Below are positions 1 through 6,894 of a DNA stretch of 9,397 bases, one piece after another. The position numbers were made by a program, and so were the translations under genes. Source of the DNA: Bifidobacterium breve (GTDB lineage: Bacteria; Actinomycetota; Actinomycetes; S36-B12). The stretch lies in assembly GCA_945885645.1 (NCBI GenBank), contig CAMCYV010000044.1, forward strand, positions 1-9,397, given 5' to 3'. Under the pieces are notes generated by a model. The model was given only the letters and a program-made list of their open reading frames with translations. It had not been told where the DNA came from and did not search any database. The first letter of the stretch is position 1, and each line of letters begins with the position of its first letter.

Positions 1-216
1 GAGGATCATGTCTGCGGTTTCCCACACTGCATCCGCGGTGTCAAGCATGACCGCCCCAGCATTGGTGTAGGCCGTGTCGGGGATTGACGAGCCGATTCCG
101 GCACCAACCTCGATGACGACTTCGTGGCCGTGGGTCACAAGTTCGTGTACGCCGGCCGGTGTGATTGCTACCCGGTACTCGTGGTTCTTGATTTCCTTGG
201 GGATCCCAATGCGCAC
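1..216 (-). CDS. ald: Alanine dehydrogenase, N-terminal part (gene runs off the left edge)
   Basis: Only the first 72 codons are in the window; the reading frame is open to base 1. The protein begins (M)RIGIPKEIKNHEYRVAITP and continues with HEVVIEVGAGIGSSIPD. This is the classic start of NAD-dependent L-alanine dehydrogenase (AlaDH/PNT N-terminal domain), which interconverts L-alanine with pyruvate and ammonium in the cytoplasm. Arg15, the pyruvate-binding Arg of the family, is present. The catalytic Lys (about 75) and His (about 96) lie beyond the edge. The start is GTG at 216-214, chosen because AGAGG sits 5 bases upstream and the N-terminus then aligns with the family; a nearby ATG is in another frame. 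The gene follows the Nudix gene after 39 bases. Its base composition (about 60% GC) is richer than much of the rest of the window. The call is firm, but completeness cannot be judged. Confidence 0.93.
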   Translation of the reverse strand, partial: MRIGIPKEIKNHEYRVAITPAGVHELVTHGHEVVIEVGAGIGSSIPDTAYTNAGAVMLDTADAVWETADMIL

Positions 217-221
217 AGTTG

Positions 222-226
222 CCTCT
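222..226 (-). promoter_or_regulatory. Shine-Dalgarno site of ald
   Basis: AGAGG on the minus strand lies 5 bases before the GTG at 216. It supports GTG as the ald start over the out-of-frame ATG about 17 bases upstream. Confidence 0.6.
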
Positions 227-255
227 TTTTCATAATTTCGACCGCTTACACGAAT

Positions 256-921
256 CTACACCGGTGGAAGCCTCCCAATTGATTTCAGCCCCTCCCGCGC
301 AGTCCAGGGCGCATCAGCCCCACGCAGTACTCGACGCGAATCCGAGCGCCAAGCCCATGCGGCCAAAATGCCAACTACAGCAGTGGGGTTTCCCAACTCG
401 CCACCCAGTACCAATTCCACGGCCCGCTCCAACGGAATCCAGACGCATGGAAGGTCTATCTCTTCGGCCTCCCCCGTGACGACTCGCCCATCAGAGAGTT
501 CAGAGATCTCACGCGCCAGGTAAATTCGGATGGCTTCACTGGATCCGCCGGGTGAGTTGTAGAAATCAACCAATGTGTCCCATCGGTCTGCCCGTACCCC
601 TGCTTCCTCAGCTAGTTCGCGTTGGGCGGCATTGAGCGGGTTCTCGCTCGGAATATCAAGTAACCCTGCGGGCGTCTCGAAAAGGAACATACCTAAGGCT
701 TGCCGGTATTGGCGAATAAGAAGTACTTCATCACGGTCATTGAGAACGAGTATGGCGACAGCACCGGGATGAATCACGATGTCGCGTTTTACTCGCTGTC
801 CAGCAATGTCGATTGTTTCTACATTAACCTTCCACTTTCCACCAACATGAACTGTCTCGGTGTCAAAGAGTGTGGCCGGCTCTAAAGAATCCTTAACTGT
901 TCCGCTCCAAAAAGTGAGCAC
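256..921 (-). CDS. Nudix hydrolase, ADP-ribose pyrophosphatase type
   Basis: This 221-aa protein probably hydrolyses ADP-ribose (or a related nucleoside diphosphate sugar) to AMP and ribose 5-phosphate, clearing free ADP-ribose from NAD turnover. The Nudix box spans about residues 86-109: Gly86, Glu93, then RELAEEAGV (101-109), whose REUxEE glutamates bind the metal. As I recall for the M. tuberculosis homologue Rv1700, there are six rather than five residues between Gly and the first Glu. The preceding HPGAVAILVL (51-60) and VLLIRQYR (66-73) are typical of ADP-ribose pyrophosphatases, as is ADAPWTAR near the C-terminus. The start is GTG at 921; the only SD-like bases (AGG about 9 upstream) are weak. 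It begins 9 bases after the pyrG stop, so it is very likely co-transcribed with pyrG, a pairing conserved in actinobacteria. Exact substrate is inferred. Confidence 0.88.
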   Translation of the reverse strand: MLTFWSGTVKDSLEPATLFDTETVHVGGKWKVNVETIDIAGQRVKRDIVIHPGAVAILVLNDRDEVLLIRQYRQALGMFLFETPAGLLDIPSENPLNAAQRELAEEAGVRADRWDTLVDFYNSPGGSSEAIRIYLAREISELSDGRVVTGEAEEIDLPCVWIPLERAVELVLGGELGNPTAVVGILAAWAWRSDSRRVLRGADAPWTAREGLKSIGRLPPV

Positions 922-930
922 GTGCTAGAC

Positions 931-2595
931 CTAAATGTCCGCCGCAGAGAATTCTTGTTGTAAGGCATGCGCCCGCGCAATCCCCGCTTCAACAAGGCCG
1001 ATAAACAATGGGTGGGCGCGAGTTGGGCGAGAGCGCAATTCTGGGTGGGCCTGCGTTCCGATGTAATACGGGTGGATGTCGGCCGGCAACTCTACGAATT
1101 CAACAAGGCGCCCGTCAGGTGAGGTGCCAGAAAAATTCAAACCAGCATTGCTCAATTGATCTCGGTACTCATTAGCAACTTCAAAACGATGCCGGTGGCG
1201 CTCTTCAATGTAGGGAGTCCCATACACCTTGTAGGCAACCGATTCATGAGTGAGTTTCGCGGGGTATAGCCCTAAACGCATAGTGCCGCCCATATCGCGA
1301 TCACCCGAGACAACATCACGTTGGTCTGCCATCGTCGAAACCACGGGGTGTGGTGTCGATTCATCAAACTCCACCGAGTTGGCATTTTCCAGGCCTGCGA
1401 TTGTCCGCGCATATTCGATCACCATGCATTGAAGCCCAAGACACAATCCCAGTGTTGGAATCAGATTTTCGCGGGCGTACGTCAATGCGCCGAGTTTTCC
1501 TTCAATCCCCCGAACGCCAAATCCACCAGGAACACAAATAGCGTCAAGATCTGAGAGATTTCTAGCCGCACCCTCGGGTATTGCGCAATCATCACTTGAG
1601 ACCCAACGAATATTCACTCGGCAATTGTTGTGGAAGCCACCAGCGCGCAAGGCTTCCGTAACCGAGAGATACGCATCGGGTAAGTCAATATATTTGCCGA
1701 CTAGTCCAACCGTTATCTCGAATTTTGGATGATGCACGCGGTCCAGTAATTGATCCCATTGAGCCCAATTCACGTCACGGAACGGCAGGTCAAGTCGCCG
1801 CACAACGTAGGCGTCTAATCCTTCAGCATGAAGTACTTTCGGAATATCGTAGATACTGGGTGCATCGACCGCCGCAACAACTGCCTGGGCGTCAACGTCA
1901 CACATCATCGAGATCTTTTGTTTGATGGAATCAGGCACAGGTCGATCTGCGCGTAAAACGATTGCATCAGGTTGGATACCGATATTGCGAAGAGCTGCCA
2001 CAGAATGCTGAGTCGGCTTGGTTTTCAATTCACCCGATGGACCGATATAGGGTAAAAGTGAAACGTGCAAGAAGAAAACATTTTCTCGGCCAACTTCATG
2101 TCGGATCTGACGGACGGACTCTAAGAACGGCAGGCTTTCAATGTCTCCGACGGTGCCACCCACCTCGGTTATTACCACGTCGACGTTGGGTCCAGCCATC
2201 CGCCGAATGCGAGATTTGATTTCATTAGTGATGTGTGGAATAACCTGAACAGTGTCCCCCAAATACTCGCCACGACGCTCTTTGGCAATGACTGTTGAGT
2301 AAATCTGTCCGGTAGTGACATTTGCTGAGCCATGTAGGTTCGTGTCCAAAAAGCGTTCGTAATGACCAATATCTAGATCAGTTTCAGCTCCGTCATCGGT
2401 CACGAAAACTTCACCATGCTGAAATGGATTCATGGTTCCCGGATCCACATTGAGATAAGGGTCGAGCTTTTGCATGGTCACACGCAAACCACGCGCCGTA
2501 AGAAGATTGCCTAGTGAGGATGCGGTGAGGCCCTTACCCAGAGATGAGGCGACGCCCCCGGTGACGAATATGTGCTTGGTCCCAGTTTTCTCCAC
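931..2595 (-). CDS. pyrG: CTP synthase (glutamine-hydrolysing)
   Basis: CTP synthase converts UTP to CTP with ATP and glutamine, the last step of de novo pyrimidine nucleotide synthesis. The 554-aa length is normal. The N-terminal synthetase domain (about 1-270) shows TKHIFVTGGVASSLGKG (6-22, P-loop), QKLDPYLNVDPGTMNP (42-57) and EVGGTVGDIES (144-154). The class I glutamine amidotransferase domain (about 293-545) shows PGGFG (356-360), nucleophile Cys385 in GLCLGLQ, and the His517/Glu519 pair in AHPEL, so the triad is complete. The start is GTG at 2595, giving a short N-terminus before TKHIF as in homologues. It has no Shine-Dalgarno site; the upstream bases are CTTTACTCCC. An extended -10 element ends 8 bases before the GTG, suggesting a leaderless mRNA. 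It sits between recN (62-base gap) and the Nudix gene. Confidence 0.98.
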   Translation of the reverse strand: MEKTGTKHIFVTGGVASSLGKGLTASSLGNLLTARGLRVTMQKLDPYLNVDPGTMNPFQHGEVFVTDDGAETDLDIGHYERFLDTNLHGSANVTTGQIYSTVIAKERRGEYLGDTVQVIPHITNEIKSRIRRMAGPNVDVVITEVGGTVGDIESLPFLESVRQIRHEVGRENVFFLHVSLLPYIGPSGELKTKPTQHSVAALRNIGIQPDAIVLRADRPVPDSIKQKISMMCDVDAQAVVAAVDAPSIYDIPKVLHAEGLDAYVVRRLDLPFRDVNWAQWDQLLDRVHHPKFEITVGLVGKYIDLPDAYLSVTEALRAGGFHNNCRVNIRWVSSDDCAIPEGAARNLSDLDAICVPGGFGVRGIEGKLGALTYARENLIPTLGLCLGLQCMVIEYARTIAGLENANSVEFDESTPHPVVSTMADQRDVVSGDRDMGGTMRLGLYPAKLTHESVAYKVYGTPYIEERHRHRFEVANEYRDQLSNAGLNFSGTSPDGRLVEFVELPADIHPYYIGTQAHPELRSRPTRAHPLFIGLVEAGIARAHALQQEFSAADI

Positions 2596-2603
2596 GGGAG
2601 TAA

Positions 2604-2612
2604 AGCCTATCA
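2604..2612 (-). promoter_or_regulatory. Candidate extended -10 promoter for leaderless pyrG
   Basis: On the minus strand the bases read TGATAGGCT, a match to the extended -10 pattern TGN-TANNNT common in actinobacterial promoters. Eight bases (TTACTCCC) separate it from the pyrG GTG. A transcript starting 6-8 bases downstream would begin at or within two bases of the start codon, which fits the lack of any Shine-Dalgarno site there. No good -35 hexamer is visible at 16-18 bases. The site is inferred from pattern and spacing only. Confidence 0.45.
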
Positions 2613-2657
2613 GTGTCCACAGCGCCCGGTGCGCGACTCGCGAAAGACAGGATGAAA

Positions 2658-4391
2658 CTACTTTTTCGCACCCAGTTCAAGTAGCTCTGTGGCGTGTGCG
2701 CCGCCGTGCTCTGAGTCTAAAAGCCCAGAAAGCATCCGGGTAATCTCTCGCACCCGAGAATCGCCATGCACCAAGGACACGGTTGTCTGGACGGAATTGG
2801 CCGCAACCTTTTTTTCCACGACCAAGTGTCGATCGGCGAAGGCGGCCACCTGAGGCAGATGCGTCACCACAATCACCTGAGTATGCAGAGCCAACTGAGC
2901 AAGCCGGCGACCCACCTCAACAGCAACGGTCCCGCCAATGCCAGCGTCAACTTCATCAAAAATCATGGTGGGAACCGGATCCTCACCAGCGAGGGCAACT
3001 TCAATGGCGAGCATTACGCGGCTCAGTTCACCACCTGAGGCGCACCGAGCCAGCGGGAGAAACTTGGCGCTTTCGTGAGCGGCGAGCATGAAAACAACCC
3101 GGTCACAGCCACTTCGAGTCCATAATTGCGGATCTGACTCCACCTCAAGTTCGATCTTAACTTGGGCAAACGGCATTGAGAGTGCCCCTAGTTCGAACTC
3201 AATACTGTTCTCAAGGCGCCTCGCTGCTGCAGTGCGAACCAGGCTTAACGCCTGGGCTTCTCGAGTGACACCTACCAGTGCAGCCGAAATCTCACCAACC
3301 AATTCTTCCAGTCGTGAATCCCGGGAGAGCATGCTCTTAAGTTCAATTTCCGCTTGCTCACGCCACGCGATAACTTCGGCCAACGAGGCCCCATACTTTT
3401 TTTTGATTATTGACAACTGGGAGACTCGAGTTTCCAGGCTCGCTAGTTCATCGGGGTCAGCCCCGAGCCCAGCCAAGTAGATACCTAAGTCGGCATCCAC
3501 GTCCGACAATTCAGTCAAAGCCGAAACAACCCGATCGAGGTATTCGGTCAATTGTCCATCTAACTCACGCCCGTGCTCCAGAGATTTGGCAATTTCACTT
3601 AGTTGCTCCACAACCGAGGTTGAACGACTCTCCCGCCCTGAGCCAATGGCCCCTGAGAGCAAATCACGCGCTGTCTCAATGCAATTATTGAGATCATCGA
3701 TGTTTCGCATGACCGAAATCTTTTGAGCAGCTTGGTCATCCTCACCCTCAATTAAATTGAGTTCAGAAATCTCACTTATCCCCTGCTGCAAAACAAAAAT
3801 TCGGGCCTGTTGATCGACCTCACTTGCTCGCAAAGTGGCCTGTTCTTTAAGTAACCTGCGGTATTGACGAAGGGCGATCTGGTAAGTGGTCTTGGCATTG
3901 ATCACCGCGTCACCACCAGCACGGTCGAGGAGCTCTAATTGTTTAACACCGTCGCGCAATAAGACTTGATCAGACTGTCCGTGTAAGGCAATGAGGTTCT
4001 CACTGACTTGTCTCAGAGCACTAGCTGGTACCTGCCTACCTCCGAGGAATATTTTTCCTCGTCCGTTGTGGCTAATTTCGCGCGAAATGAGAAGTGATCG
4101 ATCACCAGAATTCTCGATCTCCTCACACTCACCACCACTCTCTTCAACTAATGAAACTACTCGTGTTCCGGTACTCTCATTAAGTGTCAGTTCGCAATCT
4201 ACGCGGGCTCGATCGGCTGACTCAAGCACCAACTCTGCACTTGCGCGATCACCCATGAGTAAGCCGATGCTTTGTAAGATCATGGACTTCCCCGCACCCG
4301 TCTCACCGGTCAACACCGTCAATCCGGGGTCTAGTTCAATCGATGCCGCAGTGATGATTCCCAGGTTTGAGATCGTTAACGACTCGATCAT
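2658..4391 (-). CDS. recN: DNA repair ATPase RecN (SMC-like)
   Basis: RecN is a cytoplasmic SMC-family ATPase acting early in double-strand break repair by recombination. The 577-aa length is typical. The N-terminal ATPase half has IESLTISNLGII (2-13) and Walker A GETGAGKS (29-36). The HGQSDQ motif lies at 137-142. The middle (about 165-400) is helical, with two stretches that look like coiled coil. The C-terminal half has the ABC signature ASGGELSR (451-458), Walker B MIFDE (476-480), the DAGIGG loop (482-487) and His511 in VVTHLPQVA. All ATPase motifs are intact. The start is ATG at 4391, 28 bases after the nadK stop. Its ribosome binding site is weak (AGGCGAGAG further upstream). I saw no LexA-type GAAC-N4-GTTC box nearby. 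In many actinobacteria the septation genes steA and steB follow recN; here pyrG does. Confidence 0.97.
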   Translation of the reverse strand: MIESLTISNLGIITAASIELDPGLTVLTGETGAGKSMILQSIGLLMGDRASAELVLESADRARVDCELTLNESTGTRVVSLVEESGGECEEIENSGDRSLLISREISHNGRGKIFLGGRQVPASALRQVSENLIALHGQSDQVLLRDGVKQLELLDRAGGDAVINAKTTYQIALRQYRRLLKEQATLRASEVDQQARIFVLQQGISEISELNLIEGEDDQAAQKISVMRNIDDLNNCIETARDLLSGAIGSGRESRSTSVVEQLSEIAKSLEHGRELDGQLTEYLDRVVSALTELSDVDADLGIYLAGLGADPDELASLETRVSQLSIIKKKYGASLAEVIAWREQAEIELKSMLSRDSRLEELVGEISAALVGVTREAQALSLVRTAAARRLENSIEFELGALSMPFAQVKIELEVESDPQLWTRSGCDRVVFMLAAHESAKFLPLARCASGGELSRVMLAIEVALAGEDPVPTMIFDEVDAGIGGTVAVEVGRRLAQLALHTQVIVVTHLPQVAAFADRHLVVEKKVAANSVQTTVSLVHGDSRVREITRMLSGLLDSEHGGAHATELLELGAKK

Positions 4392-4419
4392 GGCTTATGC
4401 GCTCTCGCCTGATCTCGCT

Positions 4420-5316
4420 TCATTTACCGACACCACGCCAACCTTCAACTGGCAATTGAAATTTTGCAACGAGTCGATCCGTAAAAGGCGATGTAACAAG
4501 TCGAGCAAAACGGACTGGGTGATCATTGGCGCGGACTTCCAGACTAGAACCAGCCGCTACCGAGATCATGCGCCTGCCGTCGGCCCACATGACAGCGTCA
4601 GCTTCTGGTGAGAGTTCAAGTCGAATGACACTTGTTGGCGCGATCACTGATGGTCGCGCGAATAGCGAATGCGCACTAATGGGGAGCAACAAGAGTGCAC
4701 TGACTTCGGGCCAGACAATAGGGCCGCCGGCAGAAAATGCATACGCTGTCGATCCAGTGGGAGTTGCACAGATAACGCCGTCGCATCCCCACCGACTCAA
4801 TGGGTGATCGTCAACGTGGGTGAGCACACTGATCATTTTCTCTCGCTCGTGCTTCTCCAGGCTGATTTCATTAAGAGCCCAAGTTTGATCAACAACTTCT
4901 GAACCGTTGCGAACTACGACATCAAGTGCCAGGCGCTCTTCAACACTCCATTGTCCTGCAGCAATCGCGCTAATGACGGACTCTAAGTTCTCTTCCTCAG
5001 CTTCAGCGAGAAACCCAACGTGGCCTAAATTCACGCCCAGAATCGCAGCACCCGAGTCCCGACCAAGCTCTGCCGCACGCAGCATCGTGCCGTCTCCACC
5101 AATAACTAAAATCAAGTCGCTCGGCAACAGCCCAGGCACACCGCTTAATTCACGGGTGCTGAAAGGCGCATTTTCTGATTCGTCGCTTTCTCTACTGGTC
5201 GCGATCCCTTGATTGTTGAGTCCAATATCCACGATGTCAGCAATCCGCATTGCATGCTGAGACTGGCTATTTACTACGACATGAACACGAGAAGGAGCCG
5301 CTATTGCACGGATCAT
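4420..5316 (-). CDS. nadK: NAD kinase
   Basis: NAD kinase phosphorylates NAD+ at the adenosine 2'-hydroxyl to make NADP+; some actinobacterial enzymes use ATP or polyphosphate. The 298-aa protein has the family hallmarks in order: GGDGTMLRAA (73-82, catalytic Asp75), GVNLGHVGFLAE (94-105), the ALNE motif (147-150) and CDGVICATPTGSTAYAFSAG (178-197), the glycine/threonine-rich loop. PISAHSLFARP (212-222) is typical of actinobacterial NadK. The segment between about residues 40 and 65 is Ser/Glu-rich and probably a loop. The start is ATG at 5316; it overlaps the tlyA stop as ATGA and is preceded by the strongest ribosome binding site in the window. Translation is therefore likely coupled to tlyA, an order (tlyA-nadK-recN) conserved across actinobacteria. 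Confidence 0.97.
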   Translation of the reverse strand: MIRAIAAPSRVHVVVNSQSQHAMRIADIVDIGLNNQGIATSRESDESENAPFSTRELSGVPGLLPSDLILVIGGDGTMLRAAELGRDSGAAILGVNLGHVGFLAEAEEENLESVISAIAAGQWSVEERLALDVVVRNGSEVVDQTWALNEISLEKHEREKMISVLTHVDDHPLSRWGCDGVICATPTGSTAYAFSAGGPIVWPEVSALLLLPISAHSLFARPSVIAPTSVIRLELSPEADAVMWADGRRMISVAAGSSLEVRANDHPVRFARLVTSPFTDRLVAKFQLPVEGWRGVGK

Positions 5317-6128
5317 GCTGGTCCCTCCTCAATAGCGGTGTCGATCATCCGCTCCAATTCTGTCGTATCAGGATTTGACTGACTACCCTGCAGTTGGGAC
5401 CTGTGGGCGAGCCACAAAAAATACTCCACATTCCCCTTAGGCCCCGGCAGCGGGCTTGCAGCGACACCCGCGACGTTCCACCCATCGGATATACCGGCTT
5501 GGGCTACACGATTCACTGCCGATTTACGTACCTCTGGGTCACGAACCACTCCGTGTAATGCGCTAACCGCCTCACGACCTGCTTCAAACTGCGGTTTCAC
5601 CATCAAGAGCATTTCACCATTTGGATCAATGAGTGAGGTCAGAGCTGGCAGAACGGTAGTGAGTGAGATAAACGAAAGATCAGCGACTACCACCTGGGGA
5701 ATAAATGGGAGTTGGTTGGGCTCCAAATACCGTATGTTTTGTCGCTCCATGACGTGTACCCGAGGATCAGTTCGAAGTGACCAGGCTATTTGTCCGTATC
5801 CAACGTCGACAGCCAACACTCCAACCGCTCCGGCTTCTAGGGCCACTTGGGTGAAACCACCCGTTGAAGCACCCGCATCAAGGACATAGCGCCCAGCGAG
5901 TTCAATCGGGAAAGCCTTGAGCGCCCCGAGCAATTTGTGGGCTCCTCGCGAGACATAAGAGTCGCCCTCCCCCTCAACAATCAAATTTGATTGGGGACTA
6001 ACACCAGTTGCGGCCTTAAGGGCCACCATTCCATCAATTTTGACCCTGCGCTCATCAATTGCGATTTGTGCGTCACCCCGCGAACGAACGAGACCCCGCG
6101 AAACTAATTCGGAATCAAGTCTGCGCAT
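5313..6128 (-). CDS. tlyA: 16S/23S rRNA cytidine 2'-O-methyltransferase TlyA
   Basis: TlyA methylates ribose 2'-hydroxyls in rRNA (C1409 of 16S and C1920 of 23S in mycobacteria); its loss gives capreomycin resistance there. The 271-aa length and N-terminus match the longer, dual-target type. An S4 RNA-binding domain covers about 3-55 (RRLDSELVSRGLVRSRGDA). The SAM-binding motif DAGASTGGFT is at 84-93. The K-D-K-E catalytic tetrad is complete: Lys65, Asp150, Lys178, Glu235. SPLPGPKGNVEYFLWL (225-240) is diagnostic. The interdomain linker reads DSYV (56-59) where M. tuberculosis has RAWV, as I recall it. The start is ATG at 6128; an in-frame TGA four codons upstream rules out a longer protein, and there is no close ribosome binding site. 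It overlaps nadK by 4 bases and follows the acidic small gene after 42 bases. Confidence 0.96.
   Translation of the reverse strand: MRRLDSELVSRGLVRSRGDAQIAIDERRVKIDGMVALKAATGVSPQSNLIVEGEGDSYVSRGAHKLLGALKAFPIELAGRYVLDAGASTGGFTQVALEAGAVGVLAVDVGYGQIAWSLRTDPRVHVMERQNIRYLEPNQLPFIPQVVVADLSFISLTTVLPALTSLIDPNGEMLLMVKPQFEAGREAVSALHGVVRDPEVRKSAVNRVAQAGISDGWNVAGVAASPLPGPKGNVEYFLWLAHRSQLQGSQSNPDTTELERMIDTAIEEGPA
5323..5330 (-). promoter_or_regulatory. Strong Shine-Dalgarno site of nadK
   Basis: GAGGAGGG on the minus strand lies 6 bases before the nadK ATG, inside the last codons of tlyA. It fixes the nadK start at 5316 and fits translation by reinitiation after the overlapping TGA of tlyA. Confidence 0.8.
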
Positions 6129-6170
6129 GAGTCGATTTCAATCGTGGATTCCTCTTGGACTAAAACTGGA

Positions 6171-6443
6171 TTAACGATCTAAATTCACCATGACATCACG
6201 CAACCGATCGTGAACTTTCGTCAGGATGCCATGGTGTGAATGAATTTCTTCCAAGTCAATCCCTTGAATGAGTTCTAATGCAGAGTCGACGTCACCATTT
6301 CCGGTGGCTTCCCACATGGGCAGCACAAGATCAGCATCAACCATTTCATCGAGGACCAAAAAATCTTGACCTTCAGATACTAAATCCGAATCGGGCTCTA
6401 ATTCCGCTTCAGATTCCATGTTCAGATCAGTTTCAGGATTCAT
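6171..6443 (-). CDS. Small acidic conserved hypothetical protein upstream of tlyA
   Basis: This 90-aa protein starts MNPETDLNMESEAELEPDSD. The first 67 residues contain about 21 Asp/Glu and no Lys, Arg or His. The C-terminal part (about 48-89), with GDVDSALELIQGIDLEEI and KVHDRLRDVMVNLD, resembles a short helical family I recall from actinobacterial tlyA loci, where homologues read roughly VDAALxxLxxLxxxPVxEHVxVFExVHxxLxxxL. No function is known to me, and there is no signal peptide or membrane segment. The start is ATG at 6443, overlapping the phasin-like gene by 11 bases. A second ATG at 6419 (82 aa) is possible, while a longer upstream reading is only an overlap artefact. Its ribosome binding site is poor, so coupled translation with the preceding gene is likely. 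Position corresponds to Rv1693 in the mycobacterial order (recalled, not checked). Confidence 0.72.
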   Translation of the reverse strand: MNPETDLNMESEAELEPDSDLVSEGQDFLVLDEMVDADLVLPMWEATGNGDVDSALELIQGIDLEEIHSHHGILTKVHDRLRDVMVNLDR

Positions 6444-6870
6444 GCTCAACCACAACCTTCTTCTTTTTCTTAACGGGTTCTTGATCCTGGGCACCAGCGT
6501 CATCGTGTGACCGGTCAAGCGTTTCACTCTCAACCGTGGTGATCAAGGATTCCAGTTTTTGAACCCGCGCTCTCAATGCCGCAAGTTCATCTTCGCGAAC
6601 AAACCCGACCCGACCAATTGCCTTGTCCACTTCAGTGCGAATGAGACCGATTAACAGATCCCGATTAGTTTTGCTCTGCGCCATCAATTCATCTGCTGCC
6701 TGCGCCACACTCGAAGCCATGTCAGCCGGCTGCTTGGTGCCAAGGGACATACCTTGGGCGATCAGTGACCCCGCCACTTCCATGGCCTTAGCGGCCGTTG
6801 CCTCAGTGAGCCCGGTTGCCATCTCTAAATAGTTTCGCACCGTCGAAAGGTTTGGTACCGATTCAAACAT
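6433..6870 (-). CDS. Phasin-like helical protein with lysine-rich tail
   Basis: The protein is 145 aa and predicted cytoplasmic. Residues about 10-90 look like amphipathic helices (TGLTEATAAKAMEVAG; AQSKTNRDLLIGLIRTEVDK). Residues about 93-115 (EDELAALRARVQKLESLITT) have coiled-coil heptad character. The tail is acidic and then lysine-rich, with KKKKK at 134-138. This layout resembles actinobacterial proteins annotated as phasin family or polyhydroxyalkanoate-granule-like, in which an RxEVDxAxxRxGxxxxxE helix leads into a coiled coil. That match is recalled by pattern. Phasins coat storage granules, but no PHA synthesis gene is in this window, so a role in granules is not supported here. The start is ATG at 6870, with AAGGA 8 bases upstream; a GTG at 6912 would place an 18-base palindrome inside the gene and is less likely. 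It overlaps the acidic gene by 11 bases. Confidence 0.7.
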   Translation of the reverse strand: MFESVPNLSTVRNYLEMATGLTEATAAKAMEVAGSLIAQGMSLGTKQPADMASSVAQAADELMAQSKTNRDLLIGLIRTEVDKAIGRVGFVREDELAALRARVQKLESLITTVESETLDRSHDDAGAQDQEPVKKKKKVVVEHES

Positions 6871-6878
6871 GAGTCTCT

Positions 6879-6883
6879 TCCTT
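6879..6883 (-). promoter_or_regulatory. Shine-Dalgarno site of the phasin-like gene
   Basis: AAGGA on the minus strand lies 8 bases before the ATG at 6870. It decides this start against the GTG at 6912, which lies in the intergenic palindrome and has no comparable site. Confidence 0.6.
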
Positions 6884-6894
6884 TGCCAATTCAG

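Noticed and set aside
2596..2657. A pyrG attenuator like the GGGC-initiated leader of Firmicutes
   Set aside because: A GGGC occurs in the gap, but there is no suitable promoter spacing before it, no terminator hairpin and no T-run. The candidate -10 lies downstream of it.
3088..3480. A 130-codon open frame on the plus strand within recN
   Set aside because: It is entirely antisense to well-conserved recN coding sequence, has a low-complexity Ser/Arg-rich translation, and has no supporting motif.
3991..4611. A 206-codon open frame on the plus strand
   Set aside because: It runs antisense across the end of nadK and the start of recN, both of which have complete conserved motifs. Its predicted protein is Ser/Thr/Pro-rich without recognisable domains, as expected for a shadow frame.
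6440..6480. Programmed frameshift at the lysine run fusing the phasin-like and acidic genes
   Set aside because: The run AAG-AAA-AAG resembles a -1 slippery site, but the downstream gene is in the +1 frame relative to the upstream one. The base before AAA is G, so the tandem slip is also poor.
6171..6533. A 120-residue version of the acidic protein starting 30 codons upstream
   Set aside because: The extra part is strongly basic (Arg-rich) and lies wholly in the phasin-like coding region in another frame. The ATG at 6443 gives the usual short overlap.
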